A stretch of DNA of 12,948 nucleotides, from contig JBLIOB010000106.1 of NCBI GenBank assembly GCA_047639575.1, positions 1 through 12,948 on the forward strand, read 5' to 3'. The notes under the pieces were generated by a model. The model was not told the origin of the DNA. It did no database searches and was given only the letters and a program-made list of their open reading frames with translations. Shown here in pieces: positions 1 to 8,444 of this stretch (within the stretch, counting starts at the first letter, position 1; each line of letters starts with the position of its first letter). Origin of the DNA: JBLIOB01 sp047639575 (lineage in GTDB: Bacteria > Bacteroidota > Bacteroidia > Flavobacteriales_D > Parvicellaceae). Position numbers and translations under genes: made by a program.

Positions 1-1
1 G

Positions 2-199
2 TATATTTTAAGTTTTTACCGAGAGGCGAAAGAGAAAGGAAAGATTAAAAACTTTAAAAGGCTTCAGTCAATATTTGGAAAACGAATTCTGAAAAAATTG
101 GTCAAAGGCGTAGCCTCGGTGAAACAGTTTAACTTCTTTAAGCTAATGCTACTAGTTAAATACTTGGAAAGCGAAGAGGTTGAAAAGACTAAAACCTAA
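2..199 (+). CDS. C-terminal fragment of an unidentified basic protein
   Basis: A reading frame is open from the left edge for 65 codons and ends in TAA at 197-199. No plausible start lies inside the window, so this is the 3' end of a gene that begins upstream. The visible peptide is rich in Lys and Arg (for example FKRLQSIFGKRILKKLVKG), has a short hydrophobic stretch (FFKLMLLVKYLES) near the end, and finishes EEVEKTKT. I do not recognise the family. A cytoplasmic-membrane-associated enzyme such as a glycosyltransferase would fit this kind of basic C-terminus, but that is only a guess. It converges on ftsE and the two stop codons overlap, sharing bases 189-199. The open frame of 65 codons in AT-rich DNA, together with the absence of any other explanation for bases 1-188, supports it being real. 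Confidence 0.55.
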   Translation, partial: YILSFYREAKEKGKIKNFKRLQSIFGKRILKKLVKGVASVKQFNFFKLMLLVKYLESEEVEKTKT

Positions 200-890
200 A
201 TTCTTCGGCCTGGGCAAGGTTAATTTCCATTACCGTACCCGATTCTGTTTTTAAAGTTCTTGAAGGAAACTTATTAATGATGTGATAATCGTGAGTCGCC
301 ATTAGTATCGCTTTACCAGCGCTGCTAATCTCAAACAACAACTTCATGATTTCATCGCTCGTAATAGGATCTAAGTTTCCAGTTGGTTCATCCGCCAGTA
401 TTATGTCAGGATCGTTAATTAAGGCTCTCGCAATGGCTATTCTTTGTTGCTCACCTCCGGATAACTGACTAGGCAGTTTATCATGTTTTCCTTCTATTCC
501 AACTTTGCTAAGAAGTTCATCAACCTTTAAATTCATTTTTGTTTTGTCTTTCCATCCAGTAGCCTTCATTACAAAAATTAAGTTGTCTTTTATCGATCGA
601 TCCATCAATAATTGAAAATCTTGAAATACAATTCCAATAGTTCTTCGTAATTCTGAAATATTATTTCGACTTATTCCGATCAAGTTAAAATCAACAATTT
701 TCCCTTCGCCTTCTTTTAATTTAAGTTCACCATATAGCGTTTTCATTAGAGAGGTCTTCCCGCTTCCTGTTCGTCCTATCATGTATACGAATTCACCACG
801 ATTAACCTCGACATTTACCTTGTCTAAAATGGTGGTTTTCTCTTGTTTGATGACTGCATCAACGAGTCTAATAATTGAATTTTCGTTCAT
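189..890 (-). CDS. ftsE: Cell division ABC transporter ATP-binding protein FtsE
   Basis: This is a 233-residue ABC ATPase, the usual FtsE length. Numbered from the chosen start, Walker A GRTGSGKT is at 39-46, the Q-loop (IVFQDFQLL) has its Gln at 90, the signature LSGGEQQR is at 143-150, Walker B (IILADEP) is followed by the D-loop, and the switch His is at 200. The phrases GRTGSGKTSLMKTLYGEL and LRRTIGIVFQDFQLL are typical of Bacteroidota FtsE. By homology it binds the membrane protein FtsX at the division site and drives activation of cell-wall hydrolases. No ftsX is present here, which is normal in this phylum, where ftsX sits elsewhere. The ATG at 888-890 is chosen. The frame extends eight codons further to a TTG at 912-914, but TTG starts are rare in Bacteroidota and conserved family sequence begins after the ATG. 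The 3' end overlaps the convergent fragment at 2-199. Confidence 0.93.
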   Translation of the reverse strand: MNENSIIRLVDAVIKQEKTTILDKVNVEVNRGEFVYMIGRTGSGKTSLMKTLYGELKLKEGEGKIVDFNLIGISRNNISELRRTIGIVFQDFQLLMDRSIKDNLIFVMKATGWKDKTKMNLKVDELLSKVGIEGKHDKLPSQLSGGEQQRIAIARALINDPDIILADEPTGNLDPITSDEIMKLLFEISSAGKAILMATHDYHIINKFPSRTLKTESGTVMEINLAQAEEFRF

Positions 891-1168
891 TGAATTTTTG
901 ATTGAATGGAACAACTTCTAGGTCAAAGGGAATAAATAAATGAAAGTTTGGAACGAAGTTTGAATAAACTTATTGACAAAATAAATTGAATTTGTTTACG
1001 TTTATTGAATAGATTCGAAATCGTTGGAAGTGAAAAAGACTGTTTAAATGTCTCTTCGCTAACAGCGCTGAGTTAATAAATAAACTCAACCTCTACAGAC
1101 CAAAAGCGCGCCCTTACTAATTTTATCCTGTTCCTAAAATGGGTTCAGTGTATCGTTCTAGTTGATTG

Positions 1169-4100
1169 ATGATGAAGTTAGTTATTCAAATATCGTTTTG
1201 TTTTCTGTTGCTCAGCTCCACTGCTGTTGCGCAACAGACAAAAATCTATTCTGACAATTACGTTCAGTTTAAAGATGGGATGGAGCTATATGACAAGTTT
1301 CAATACCAAGCTGCCCAAAAGAAATTTAACGAGATTATAGATAAGATTGATCATCCTCAAGATGAAATTCGCATCGATGCAGAGTATTATTCGGCAATAT
1401 GTGCGTTAGAATTATACAATTTGGACGCGGAGTATCTGCTTAATAAATTCGTTTACGATCATCCGGATAATGTTAGAACTAAAACAGTTTTCTTTAATTT
1501 AGGTACACATCACTATCGAAGAAAAAGATACCATGGGGTTATCAAGTATTTTGAGAAAGTAGACAAGTACGAGCTTTCTTACGATCAGCGAATGGAGTAT
1601 CATTTCAAATTAGGTTATTCAGCTTTTAAAGCAAAAGACTTTAATATGGCTCGGGATAATTTTCTGGAAGTAAAAGATCAGGAGACAGAATATAAAGTGC
1701 CTGCTCGTTATTATTATGCACACATCGCTTATGCGAACAATCAAAATCAACTTGCACTAGAAGGCTTCAGATCGATAGATAAGGATCCTAACTTTAAGGC
1801 CATCGTACCTTATTACATTGGTCAAATTCTTTACCGTCAGAAAAAATATAAAGAAGTTACAGAATATGGTCCGTCTCATTATACTGGAGTCTCGATTAAA
1901 AGAAAATCTGAATTCGCGCATATAATCGGTGACTCATATTATCGAATGGGTCTATATACGGAGGCAATTCCATATCTCGAAGAATATAATAGTTTCGAGC
2001 GATCCACTCGAGAGGATAATTATCAAATGGGTTATACGTATTACAAGACCATGGACTATCCGAGCGCTATTAAGTACTTAAGTAAAGTGAAATCACTGCC
2101 TGACTCTCTAGCGCAAATTGCATTTTATCAATTAGGAGATGCGTATATTAAAAATGATCAAAAGGATTATGCAAGAAATGCATTTAAAGCAGCTTCTCAA
2201 TTGTCTTTTGATAAAGAAGTTGAAGAAGAAGCGCTTTGGTCTTACGCCAAGTTAGCGTATGAACTATCCTATAATCCTTACGATGAAGCAATCGATGCAT
2301 TTCACAAATTCATTGATACTTATCCGACAAGCCATCGAGTAGATGATGCTTACGAGTTTTTGTTGAACGTATACACCACAACGAAGAACTATGAAGCAGC
2401 GCTTGAGTCCATCTCACGAATTAAGAATAAGAATGAGAAGATGAAAAAGGCCTTTCAAATTATCTCTTACAATAGAGGTGTAGAGCTTTTTCATAATAGA
2501 AAGTATAATGCAGCGATAAAGAGCTTTGATGATTCAAGAATTTACAAGGTTGACAAGATATTGTCATCCGGAGCAGTCTATTGGCAAGCGGAATCGAACT
2601 TTGGAATGGGTAAATTTACCCAGGCAATTCCTAAGTACGTTGCTTTTAAGTCGGAACCAGGATCTATCTTGACAGGAAAAAGGGCTTTGGCAGATTACAA
2701 CCTGGGGTATTGCTATTTGAGAGGTGAAAATCATTCGGCTTCCATTACAGCCTTCAGGCAGTTTGTACAAGGTGCAACGTCTGAGCAAAAAGATCGTAAA
2801 GCAGATGCGCTTCTTCGAATAGCAGATAATTATTATTTGTTGAAAGAAGACGATGAAGCAATTAAGAATTATCAAAGAGCTTTAGACCTGTCGGTTCGAA
2901 GTGGTGACTATGCTTATTATCAAATGGCTAAAAGCCAAGGCTATAAAAGTGATTTGGCTGGGAAAATAAAATCGTTAACTAACCTGTTAGACCAGTACCC
3001 TGAGTCTTCCTACCACATTGCGGCAGTATACGAATTAGGACAAGCCTATTTGGTTCAAAACAATAATGCAAAAGCCTTAACGTATTTCGAGGAAATAGTT
3101 GCGAATCACTCGGAAAATGGAAAAGCAAAAGATGCGCTTTTCAACATTGGAGTTATACACTTTAGAAATAAAAACTATTTAAGAGCGAAAGATGTATTTA
3201 ATCAAGTTGTAGATCAATATCCAAAAGCAGAAATTAGAAACGCTGCAATTATTCAGATGAAAGAAGTTTATAAAGCACTTGATCAGCTTGATGAATACGT
3301 AGCTTGGTTGAGAAGTAAGGGAATTGATGCTTCTTTCGAAGAACTGGATAATGAGTATTACATCATGGCACTTGATGAATATGACAAGCAGCCAAGAGAT
3401 TGTTATAAGGTGATTGAAAGGTTCCAAAACTATGTTACGAAGATTCCAAAGCCGAAACATGAGATGACTGCTTACTTCAGAATAGCTCAATGTAATTATA
3501 CACTTCAAAAATTTGAAGAAGCGGTTGTTGCTTATAATAAAGTGACTGTAGGCGCATCCAATGAATTTAAAGAGCAATCGTTAGCCGAGGCGGCAGAAAT
3601 TAACTTCTACAAATTGAAGGACTTTCATGCAGCCTTAAGTGATTACAGTAATTTGGAAAAAGTAGCCTTAGAAGGAGAGAATGTGAACAAGTCCTTGATT
3701 GGTCAGATGAGGTGTTTCTTCAAACTTAACAACTTCCAATTTGCTAAAAATTATGCAAGGAAAGTGCTCAATAAGATTCGCGATGATGAAAAATTAACAG
3801 TAGAGGCACAATTTATAGAAGGAATTTCATTAAAAGAATTGGCACAGTATTCTGCAGCATTAATAGCATTAAGAAAAACGACAGAATTAACGAAAAGTGC
3901 AAGAGGTGCTGAAGCCAAGTATTCAATTGCAGAGATATTCTTCATTCAAGACAAACTTGATGATTGTGAAAAAGAGATCCAGGAATTGGTTCAGCAAAAA
4001 CCAGGATATGACTATTGGCTGGCAAAGGGTATCCTTTTACTATCTGATGTTTACGTCAAAAAAGGCGATTACTTCAATGCTCGATATAGCTTAGAAAGTG

Positions 4101-4306
4101 TAATTAACGGGTATAAAGGTGATGATGACATCATACCAACTGCACAAGCGAAACTTGGAGAACTAGATGATTTAGAGAATCAAGGGAAAAGTATTGAGGA
4201 AGAAGATGATTCTGAAGAAATTGACTTAGGTGGTGATGGCGACAATGGCTTTCAAGATGATGATGGGAACGAACCAAAGGAAGAAAAGGAGGATAACAAT
4301 GAATAA
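1169..4306 (+). CDS. Large secreted tetratricopeptide-repeat (TPR) protein
   Basis: The product has about 1045 residues. It begins with a signal peptide: a basic start, the hydrophobic core LVIQISFCFLLLSSTAVA, and probable cleavage before QQT. Almost all the rest is helical TPR-like repeats with the usual A/G/Y/F/P spacing, for example ALLRIADNYYLLKEDDEAIK near residue 547 and FNIGVIHFRNKNYLRAKD near 658, several of them closing with DQYP or DTYP. The last 40 or so residues are strongly acidic (EEEDDSEEID, then FQDDDGNEP). Such proteins are scaffolds in the periplasm or at the inner face of the outer membrane, and TPR proteins of this size lie upstream of gyrB in other flavobacteria. The barrel gene that follows overlaps this one by 8 bp, so the two are probably translationally coupled and functionally linked. 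The start is ambiguous between ATG 1169 and ATG 1172. A TTG at 1166 is in frame but unlikely. The exact role is unknown. Confidence 0.88.
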   Translation: MMKLVIQISFCFLLLSSTAVAQQTKIYSDNYVQFKDGMELYDKFQYQAAQKKFNEIIDKIDHPQDEIRIDAEYYSAICALELYNLDAEYLLNKFVYDHPDNVRTKTVFFNLGTHHYRRKRYHGVIKYFEKVDKYELSYDQRMEYHFKLGYSAFKAKDFNMARDNFLEVKDQETEYKVPARYYYAHIAYANNQNQLALEGFRSIDKDPNFKAIVPYYIGQILYRQKKYKEVTEYGPSHYTGVSIKRKSEFAHIIGDSYYRMGLYTEAIPYLEEYNSFERSTREDNYQMGYTYYKTMDYPSAIKYLSKVKSLPDSLAQIAFYQLGDAYIKNDQKDYARNAFKAASQLSFDKEVEEEALWSYAKLAYELSYNPYDEAIDAFHKFIDTYPTSHRVDDAYEFLLNVYTTTKNYEAALESISRIKNKNEKMKKAFQIISYNRGVELFHNRKYNAAIKSFDDSRIYKVDKILSSGAVYWQAESNFGMGKFTQAIPKYVAFKSEPGSILTGKRALADYNLGYCYLRGENHSASITAFRQFVQGATSEQKDRKADALLRIADNYYLLKEDDEAIKNYQRALDLSVRSGDYAYYQMAKSQGYKSDLAGKIKSLTNLLDQYPESSYHIAAVYELGQAYLVQNNNAKALTYFEEIVANHSENGKAKDALFNIGVIHFRNKNYLRAKDVFNQVVDQYPKAEIRNAAIIQMKEVYKALDQLDEYVAWLRSKGIDASFEELDNEYYIMALDEYDKQPRDCYKVIERFQNYVTKIPKPKHEMTAYFRIAQCNYTLQKFEEAVVAYNKVTVGASNEFKEQSLAEAAEINFYKLKDFHAALSDYSNLEKVALEGENVNKSLIGQMRCFFKLNNFQFAKNYARKVLNKIRDDEKLTVEAQFIEGISLKELAQYSAALIALRKTTELTKSARGAEAKYSIAEIFFIQDKLDDCEKEIQELVQQKPGYDYWLAKGILLLSDVYVKKGDYFNARYSLESVINGYKGDDDIIPTAQAKLGELDDLENQGKSIEEEDDSEEIDLGGDGDNGFQDDDGNEPKEEKEDNNE
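4286..4292 (+). promoter_or_regulatory. Shine-Dalgarno-like AAGGAGG before the barrel gene
   Basis: AAGGAGG lies six bases upstream of the ATG at 4299, inside the last codons of the TPR gene. It supports ATG 4299 over the in-frame ATG at 4230. Strong Shine-Dalgarno sites are uncommon in Bacteroidota, and this one also encodes part of the Lys/Glu-rich tail of the TPR protein, so it could be coincidental. Confidence 0.5.
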
Positions 4307-6059
4307 GTTATTGATAATATGTCTGCTTATTAGTTCTGTGTCATATTCATTTGGGCAAGTAGATTCTGTGGATCTAGGGAGTACGGTTACCGTAATTGGT
4401 GATGTAAACAGAACTATTGTAACACCAACTAAAATATCAGAATTGCCTGATGTCGTTGATAATGATCAGCCGAAACCGCTGATTAAGTACACGGTAGTAA
4501 CGAAGAAAATTGACGTGAGCTTTGAACCAAAACCAATTGCTCCAGCAAATTTGAAGGTTGCAGAACCGTTGGAAAAACTATATGCGGGATATCTAAAAGC
4601 CGGAATGGGTAATTACTTAATGCCTAAAGTTGATTTTTATTACGGTAGTACTAGGTCGAGAAAAAATAACTGGGGAATTCGGTTAAATCATTTTTCTGCT
4701 GGACAAGGTCCAGATGATGTTGGATTTTCTGGGTTTAGTGAGAATGCAGCTCAATTTAATTACAAACATTTTCTCGCACATCATACTTTGAAGTTTGATG
4801 TGGACTATAGCAGAGATGTAAATTATTTCTACGGTTTCGATCTTACTGATTCCATATTTGCAAATTTTAAAGATGCCAAGGATGAGATTAAAGCTATTTA
4901 TAACTTGATTCAATTTAAGTCAGAACTTGAGAGTCAGTATAAAGACTCATCTAGAGTTAACCATGTAGTTGGTCTAGATTACTATCATTTAAAAGGGAAT
5001 TATTCAAATAGAGAAAACCAATTTGTATTGGACGGTTCGGTTCAGAAGTATTTTGGAAAAGAACTTGGCAAGCTTGATTTTGAATTGGATTACAATGATT
5101 ATTCATATCAGAAATTTGATGCTATAGATTCAAATCAGATAGTGTCGGGATTGTCAGTTTCAAATTTTAACACGCTTCAGAATAATGTGCTTTTCAAATT
5201 AAGCCCATCTATTAATGCGTTGAGAAAGAACTTGAAGGCTAAAATTGGAGCATCATTACAGGTTGATTCCAGATTAGGAACAGTACATATTTTCCCAGAT
5301 GTTGAAGTGAAGTATAGCATGTTCAATAACATGTTTATACCATACATTGGAATTACCGGAGATGTAAAGCGTAACTCATACAGATCGTTCTCTTCAGAAA
5401 ATCCATTTGTGTCGAGTGCATTTGAATTAAGAAATACGGCACAGCGGTATGAGGTTTACGGAGGGATTAGAGGATCTTTTAGTTCATCGATGTCATTTAA
5501 CTTGACGATGTCTCAAGCTAAATACACGGATATGCCATTATACTTTAGTGATACTAGCATTTCATTACAAAACAAGTTTGGAATCATTTACGATGATGCG
5601 AACGTGTTGAAAATAGGAGGGCAGTTAAGCTACCGGAAATTGGAAAAGCTAAAAATGTATGTTAGAGGAGACTACACCTCATACAAGATGGAGAATGAAG
5701 CATTTGCATGGCATTTGCCTTCTATTAAATTATCTGTAGGAGGCGTATATGATATAGCTGATAAATTGATCGTAAAAGCAGACTTGTATTTTATTGGTAA
5801 TAGAAAAGCCAAGTCGTTAGTTCCTGTTACCGGAGTAGACCCAGTAGAGGTTTTAGAAGAGTCTGTTGTAACAAGTACTTATTATCCAGTTGAAATGAAA
5901 GCGATTTTTGATGCCAATTTAGGTGTTGAATATAGGCTAACCGAAAAAGTTTCAGCTTTCTGTAATGTGAATAATTTAACCACGAAGAAGTATCAAGAGT
6001 GGTTAAGATATCCTACTCAAAGTATTAACGTAATGTTTGGCGGAACGATTCGATTTTAG
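4299..6059 (+). CDS. Plugless TonB-dependent-receptor-like outer-membrane beta-barrel protein
   Basis: The product has 587 residues. It starts with a signal peptide (MNKLLIICLLISSVSYSFG, cleavage near GQ). A short periplasmic region rich in Pro and Lys follows (TKISELPDVVDNDQPKPLIK), and from about residue 95 there are alternating aromatic/polar strands. The end has the look of a TonB-dependent receptor barrel: NVNNLTTKKYQEW, then YPTQSINVMFGGTIRF, closing on the terminal Phe recognised by the BAM machinery. I see no TonB box or plug domain, and the protein is shorter than true TonB-dependent receptors, so it may be a porin-like or structural barrel rather than an energised transporter. The start overlaps the TPR gene stop (ATGAATAA), so the two form an operon. 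ATG 4299 is chosen because the signal peptide begins there and AAGGAGG precedes it. Substrate and partner are unknown, but the TPR protein is the obvious candidate partner. Confidence 0.85.
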   Translation: MNKLLIICLLISSVSYSFGQVDSVDLGSTVTVIGDVNRTIVTPTKISELPDVVDNDQPKPLIKYTVVTKKIDVSFEPKPIAPANLKVAEPLEKLYAGYLKAGMGNYLMPKVDFYYGSTRSRKNNWGIRLNHFSAGQGPDDVGFSGFSENAAQFNYKHFLAHHTLKFDVDYSRDVNYFYGFDLTDSIFANFKDAKDEIKAIYNLIQFKSELESQYKDSSRVNHVVGLDYYHLKGNYSNRENQFVLDGSVQKYFGKELGKLDFELDYNDYSYQKFDAIDSNQIVSGLSVSNFNTLQNNVLFKLSPSINALRKNLKAKIGASLQVDSRLGTVHIFPDVEVKYSMFNNMFIPYIGITGDVKRNSYRSFSSENPFVSSAFELRNTAQRYEVYGGIRGSFSSSMSFNLTMSQAKYTDMPLYFSDTSISLQNKFGIIYDDANVLKIGGQLSYRKLEKLKMYVRGDYTSYKMENEAFAWHLPSIKLSVGGVYDIADKLIVKADLYFIGNRKAKSLVPVTGVDPVEVLEESVVTSTYYPVEMKAIFDANLGVEYRLTEKVSAFCNVNNLTTKKYQEWLRYPTQSINVMFGGTIRF

Positions 6060-6184
6060 CCATTTTAAAGCATCGTCTTGTTTGCCGGAACAGTTTCATA
6101 AGAGCTGTTGAATAACTCGCTACTGAATGTTTTATAGGAAGGAAGTCGATTTCTTTCTAAATGGTTCTTAATTTAGAATTTACC

Positions 6185-6211
6185 AGCCGTGTTTTCTATG
6201 AAAATACGGCT
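6185..6211 (+). terminator. Hairpin, probable terminator of the TPR/barrel operon
   Basis: Arms 6185-6196 and 6200-6211 form a 12-bp stem around a 3-base loop (TAT), with one G-U wobble (6191/6205). The wobble pairs in plus-strand RNA but would be a C-A mismatch in minus-strand RNA, so the structure belongs to the plus-strand transcript. It lies 126 bp after the barrel stop codon. Only a short, impure T-rich run follows, so termination may be weak, or the hairpin may protect or process the 3' end. Confidence 0.5.
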
Positions 6212-6216
6212 TAAAT

Positions 6217-6237
6217 CAGTTGTTTTGAAAACGACTG
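6217..6237 (+). other. Second hairpin next to the probable terminator
   Basis: Arms 6217-6226 and 6228-6237 (CAGTTGTTTT and AAAACGACTG) are complementary apart from one U-G wobble (6221/6233). In RNA the loop would open to about five bases. Like the hairpin five bases upstream, it is fully pairable only in plus-strand RNA. It may be a second terminator or part of a larger 3' structure. Confidence 0.35.
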
Positions 6238-6371
6238 TTAATCAGTGGTTTGAGTGCGGCTTGACTCGCTCAATTTAATTAGTATACTTGAGTATGTTCA
6301 TAACCCCATTCGATGTTAATAACCGCTAGGAATTAAAGGCCTTTGAGGTAGGGTTTAGAGTTGTCGAATGT

Positions 6372-6379
6372 TATCTTTG
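6372..6379 (+). promoter_or_regulatory. Bacteroidota-type -7 promoter element for gyrB
   Basis: TATCTTTG is a perfect match to the Bacteroidota -7 consensus TAnnTTTG and ends 28 bases before the gyrB ATG. A TTTG at 6342-6345 is 26 bases upstream, somewhat too far for a standard -33 element, and the TTTA at 6354-6357 is too near. The -33 element is therefore poor or absent. The predicted leader is about 20-25 bases. Confidence 0.5.
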
Positions 6380-6407
6380 TTAGGATAGAAAACACGAGAT
6401 TATTAGT

Positions 6408-8360
6408 ATGAGCGAAGAAGAAAAAAAATCAAGTTATTCAGCAGACAGTATTCAGGCCTTAGAAGGTATGGAGCATGTGAGAAAACGTCCTTCAATGTAT
6501 ATTGGAGATGTTGGAACTAGAGGTTTACATCATTTGGTTTATGAGGTAGTTGATAACTCAATTGATGAGGCAATGGCTGGCCATTGCGATAAGATATCAG
6601 TTGTGATCACCAAAGAAAATTCGATTCATGTCCAAGATAATGGTCGAGGCATTCCAGTGGATCTGCACAAGAAGGAAGGTGTTTCTGCTCTGGAGGTTGT
6701 TATGACTAAAATTGGCGCTGGTGGTAAATTCGATAAGGACTCTTATAAAGTATCTGGTGGATTACACGGTGTTGGTGTTTCTGTAGTAAATGCACTTTCT
6801 ATTCATTTGAAGGCTAGTGTCTTTAGAGATGGTAAAGAATATCAACAAGAGTATTCTCAAGGAAAAGCTACTTACCCAGTTAAAGAAGTTGGAACTAGTG
6901 ATATCGTTGGAACAAGAGTTGAATTTTCTCCTGATCCTGAAATTTTTGATGCTGTAGAGTTTACTTATGATACACTCGCGACTAGAATGCGAGAGTTATC
7001 GTATCTGAATAAAGGAATTACAATTGAAATTACTGATCAGCGTGAAGAGGATGTAGAAGGAAATCCTTTTAAAGAAACATTTTATTCTGATATTGGATTG
7101 TCTGAGTTCGTTACGTACTTAGATGGGACTAGAGAACGTTTAATTGAACATGTAATCAGCATGGTCGGGGAAAAGAATGGTATCCCTGTTGAAGTAGCGA
7201 TGGTTTATAATACTTCGTATTCAGAAAACATTCATGCTTATGTAAATAACATTAACACGCATGAAGGAGGAACGCATTTATCTGGATTTAGAAGAGGGTT
7301 AACGAATACCTTGAAGAAATACGCAGAAGCATCAGGAATGTTGGACAAGTTAAAGTTCGAAATTGCTGGAGATGATTTCCGTGAAGGTTTAACAGCTATT
7401 GTTTCTGTGAAAGTTGCAGAACCACAATTTGAAGGTCAAACAAAAACAAAATTAGGAAATAGAGAAGTTACTGCTCCTGTTAGTCAGGCCGTAAGTGAAA
7501 TGTTAACTGATTATTTAGAAGAACATCCGAATGATGCTAGAATCATTGTTCAGAAAGTAATCCTTGCAGCTCAAGCCCGTCATGCGGCTAGAAAAGCAAG
7601 AGAAATGGTGCAGAGAAAGAGTGTGTTGGTTGGATCAGGTCTACCTGGTAAGCTAGCTGATTGTGCTTCTAAAGATGCCGCAGAATGTGAAATATACCTT
7701 GTTGAGGGAGATTCTGCAGGCGGAACTGCTAAACAGGGTAGGGATAGACATTTTCAAGCCATTATGCCGCTTAGAGGTAAGATTTTGAATGTTGAAAAGG
7801 CCATGCAGCATAAAATCTTCGAAAACGAAGAGATTAAAAACATCTATACAGCTCTTGGTGTTAGAGTTGGAACGGAAGAAGATGCGAAAGCATTGAATAT
7901 GGAGAAATTGAGATATCACAAGGTAATCATCATGTGTGATGCCGATGTTGATGGTTCGCATATTCAAACGTTAATTATGACTTTCTTCTTTAGACATATG
8001 AGAGAATTAATTGAACATGGATATCTATATATCGCAACTCCTCCACTTTATTTAGTGAAAAAAGGAGCAAAGCAATCGTATGCCTGGGATGATGATCAAC
8101 GAGATCGTTTGGTTCAAGAATATAAAGGTTCAGGAACTGAATCTAGTGTCGGCATCCAGAGATATAAAGGTCTTGGTGAGATGAATGCATCTCAATTATG
8201 GGAAACTACTATGGAGCCAGCAAACAGAACTCTTAGACAAGTTAACATTGAAAGCGGGATAGAAGCAGATCGTATTTTCTCTATGCTTATGGGGGATGAA
8301 GTTCCCCCAAGAAGAGAGTTCATCGAGAAAAACGCGAAGTACGCTAACGTTGATGTGTAA
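6408..8360 (+). CDS. gyrB: DNA gyrase subunit B
   Basis: This is the ATPase subunit of gyrase, which with GyrA introduces negative supercoils into DNA. The protein is complete at 650 residues. The GHKL ATPase region shows EVVDNSIDEA (catalytic Glu 46, Mg-binding Asn 50), VQDNGRGIP (Asp 77) and SGGLHGVGVSVVNALS (116-131). The transducer carries EGQTKTKLG with the gamma-phosphate contacts Gln 344 and Lys 346. The TOPRIM domain has EGDSAGGTAKQGRDR (from Glu 433) and DADVDGSHI (Asp 511, 513 and 515), and the tail has RYKGLGEMNASQLW. The length and the continuous TOPRIM region show that the roughly 165-residue insert of E. coli GyrB is absent. Arg 456 stands where E. coli has quinolone-region Lys 447, while the equivalent of Asp 426 is kept (Asp 435). 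The gene appears to be transcribed alone, from the element at 6372 to the terminator at 8380. Confidence 0.98.
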   Translation: MSEEEKKSSYSADSIQALEGMEHVRKRPSMYIGDVGTRGLHHLVYEVVDNSIDEAMAGHCDKISVVITKENSIHVQDNGRGIPVDLHKKEGVSALEVVMTKIGAGGKFDKDSYKVSGGLHGVGVSVVNALSIHLKASVFRDGKEYQQEYSQGKATYPVKEVGTSDIVGTRVEFSPDPEIFDAVEFTYDTLATRMRELSYLNKGITIEITDQREEDVEGNPFKETFYSDIGLSEFVTYLDGTRERLIEHVISMVGEKNGIPVEVAMVYNTSYSENIHAYVNNINTHEGGTHLSGFRRGLTNTLKKYAEASGMLDKLKFEIAGDDFREGLTAIVSVKVAEPQFEGQTKTKLGNREVTAPVSQAVSEMLTDYLEEHPNDARIIVQKVILAAQARHAARKAREMVQRKSVLVGSGLPGKLADCASKDAAECEIYLVEGDSAGGTAKQGRDRHFQAIMPLRGKILNVEKAMQHKIFENEEIKNIYTALGVRVGTEEDAKALNMEKLRYHKVIIMCDADVDGSHIQTLIMTFFFRHMRELIEHGYLYIATPPLYLVKKGAKQSYAWDDDQRDRLVQEYKGSGTESSVGIQRYKGLGEMNASQLWETTMEPANRTLRQVNIESGIEADRIFSMLMGDEVPPRREFIEKNAKYANVDV

Positions 8361-8379
8361 TTAGAAATAAGACTAAATT

Positions 8380-8415
8380 AAAAAGCCTGCTAGTTTTAAC
8401 TAGCAGGCTTTTTTT
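8380..8415. terminator. Strong bidirectional Rho-independent terminator
   Basis: A perfect stem, GCCTGCTAG at 8385-8393 with CTAGCAGGC at 8400-8408, is flanked by A5 on the left (8380-8384) and T7 on the right (8409-8415). It lies 19 bases after the gyrB stop. The A tract is a T tract on the other strand, so it should also stop minus-strand transcription arriving from the porP/sprF operon. Confidence 0.92.
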
Positions 8416-8444
8416 ATGCTTAATGTTTTAGTTGGGTCATTGGT

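Larger units (their letters stand above)
6060..6407. other. Gene-free stretch between the barrel gene and gyrB
   Basis: These 348 bases contain no convincing gene; the longest ATG-initiated frame I followed, near 6161, is only about 17 codons. The stretch holds two adjacent hairpins (6185-6211 and 6217-6237), weaker inverted repeats (AACAG/CTGTT at 6089-6109 and TTGAG/CTCAA at 6250-6273), and a likely gyrB promoter element at 6372-6379. It probably combines the 3' end of the TPR/barrel transcript with the gyrB promoter region. Confidence 0.7.

Noticed and set aside
891..914. Upstream extension of ftsE to a TTG start
   Set aside because: It adds eight residues with no family similarity, and TTG starts are rare in this phylum. 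The ATG at 888-890 fits the usual FtsE length.
973..978. TTGACA, a classical sigma70 -35 box
   Set aside because: No -10 box follows at 16-18 bases, and Bacteroidota use different promoter consensus sequences.
1069..1088. Small inverted repeat TGAGTT/AACTCA between ftsE and the TPR gene
   Set aside because: The stem has only six pairs with an 8-base AT loop, which is expected by chance in AT-rich DNA.
1118..1125. TAATTTTA as a possible -7 element for the TPR gene
   Set aside because: It matches seven of eight positions but has no -33 partner that I can see, and such matches are common in AT-rich DNA.
3179..3577. Open frame of 132 codons antisense to the TPR gene
   Set aside because: It lies wholly within a well-supported TPR coding region and its product shows no recognisable domain.
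4230..4298. Upstream extension of the barrel gene to ATG 4230
   Set aside because: It would place Met-rich and basic residues before a perfectly good signal peptide and lies inside the TPR coding sequence. ATG 4299 has AAGGAGG at the correct distance.
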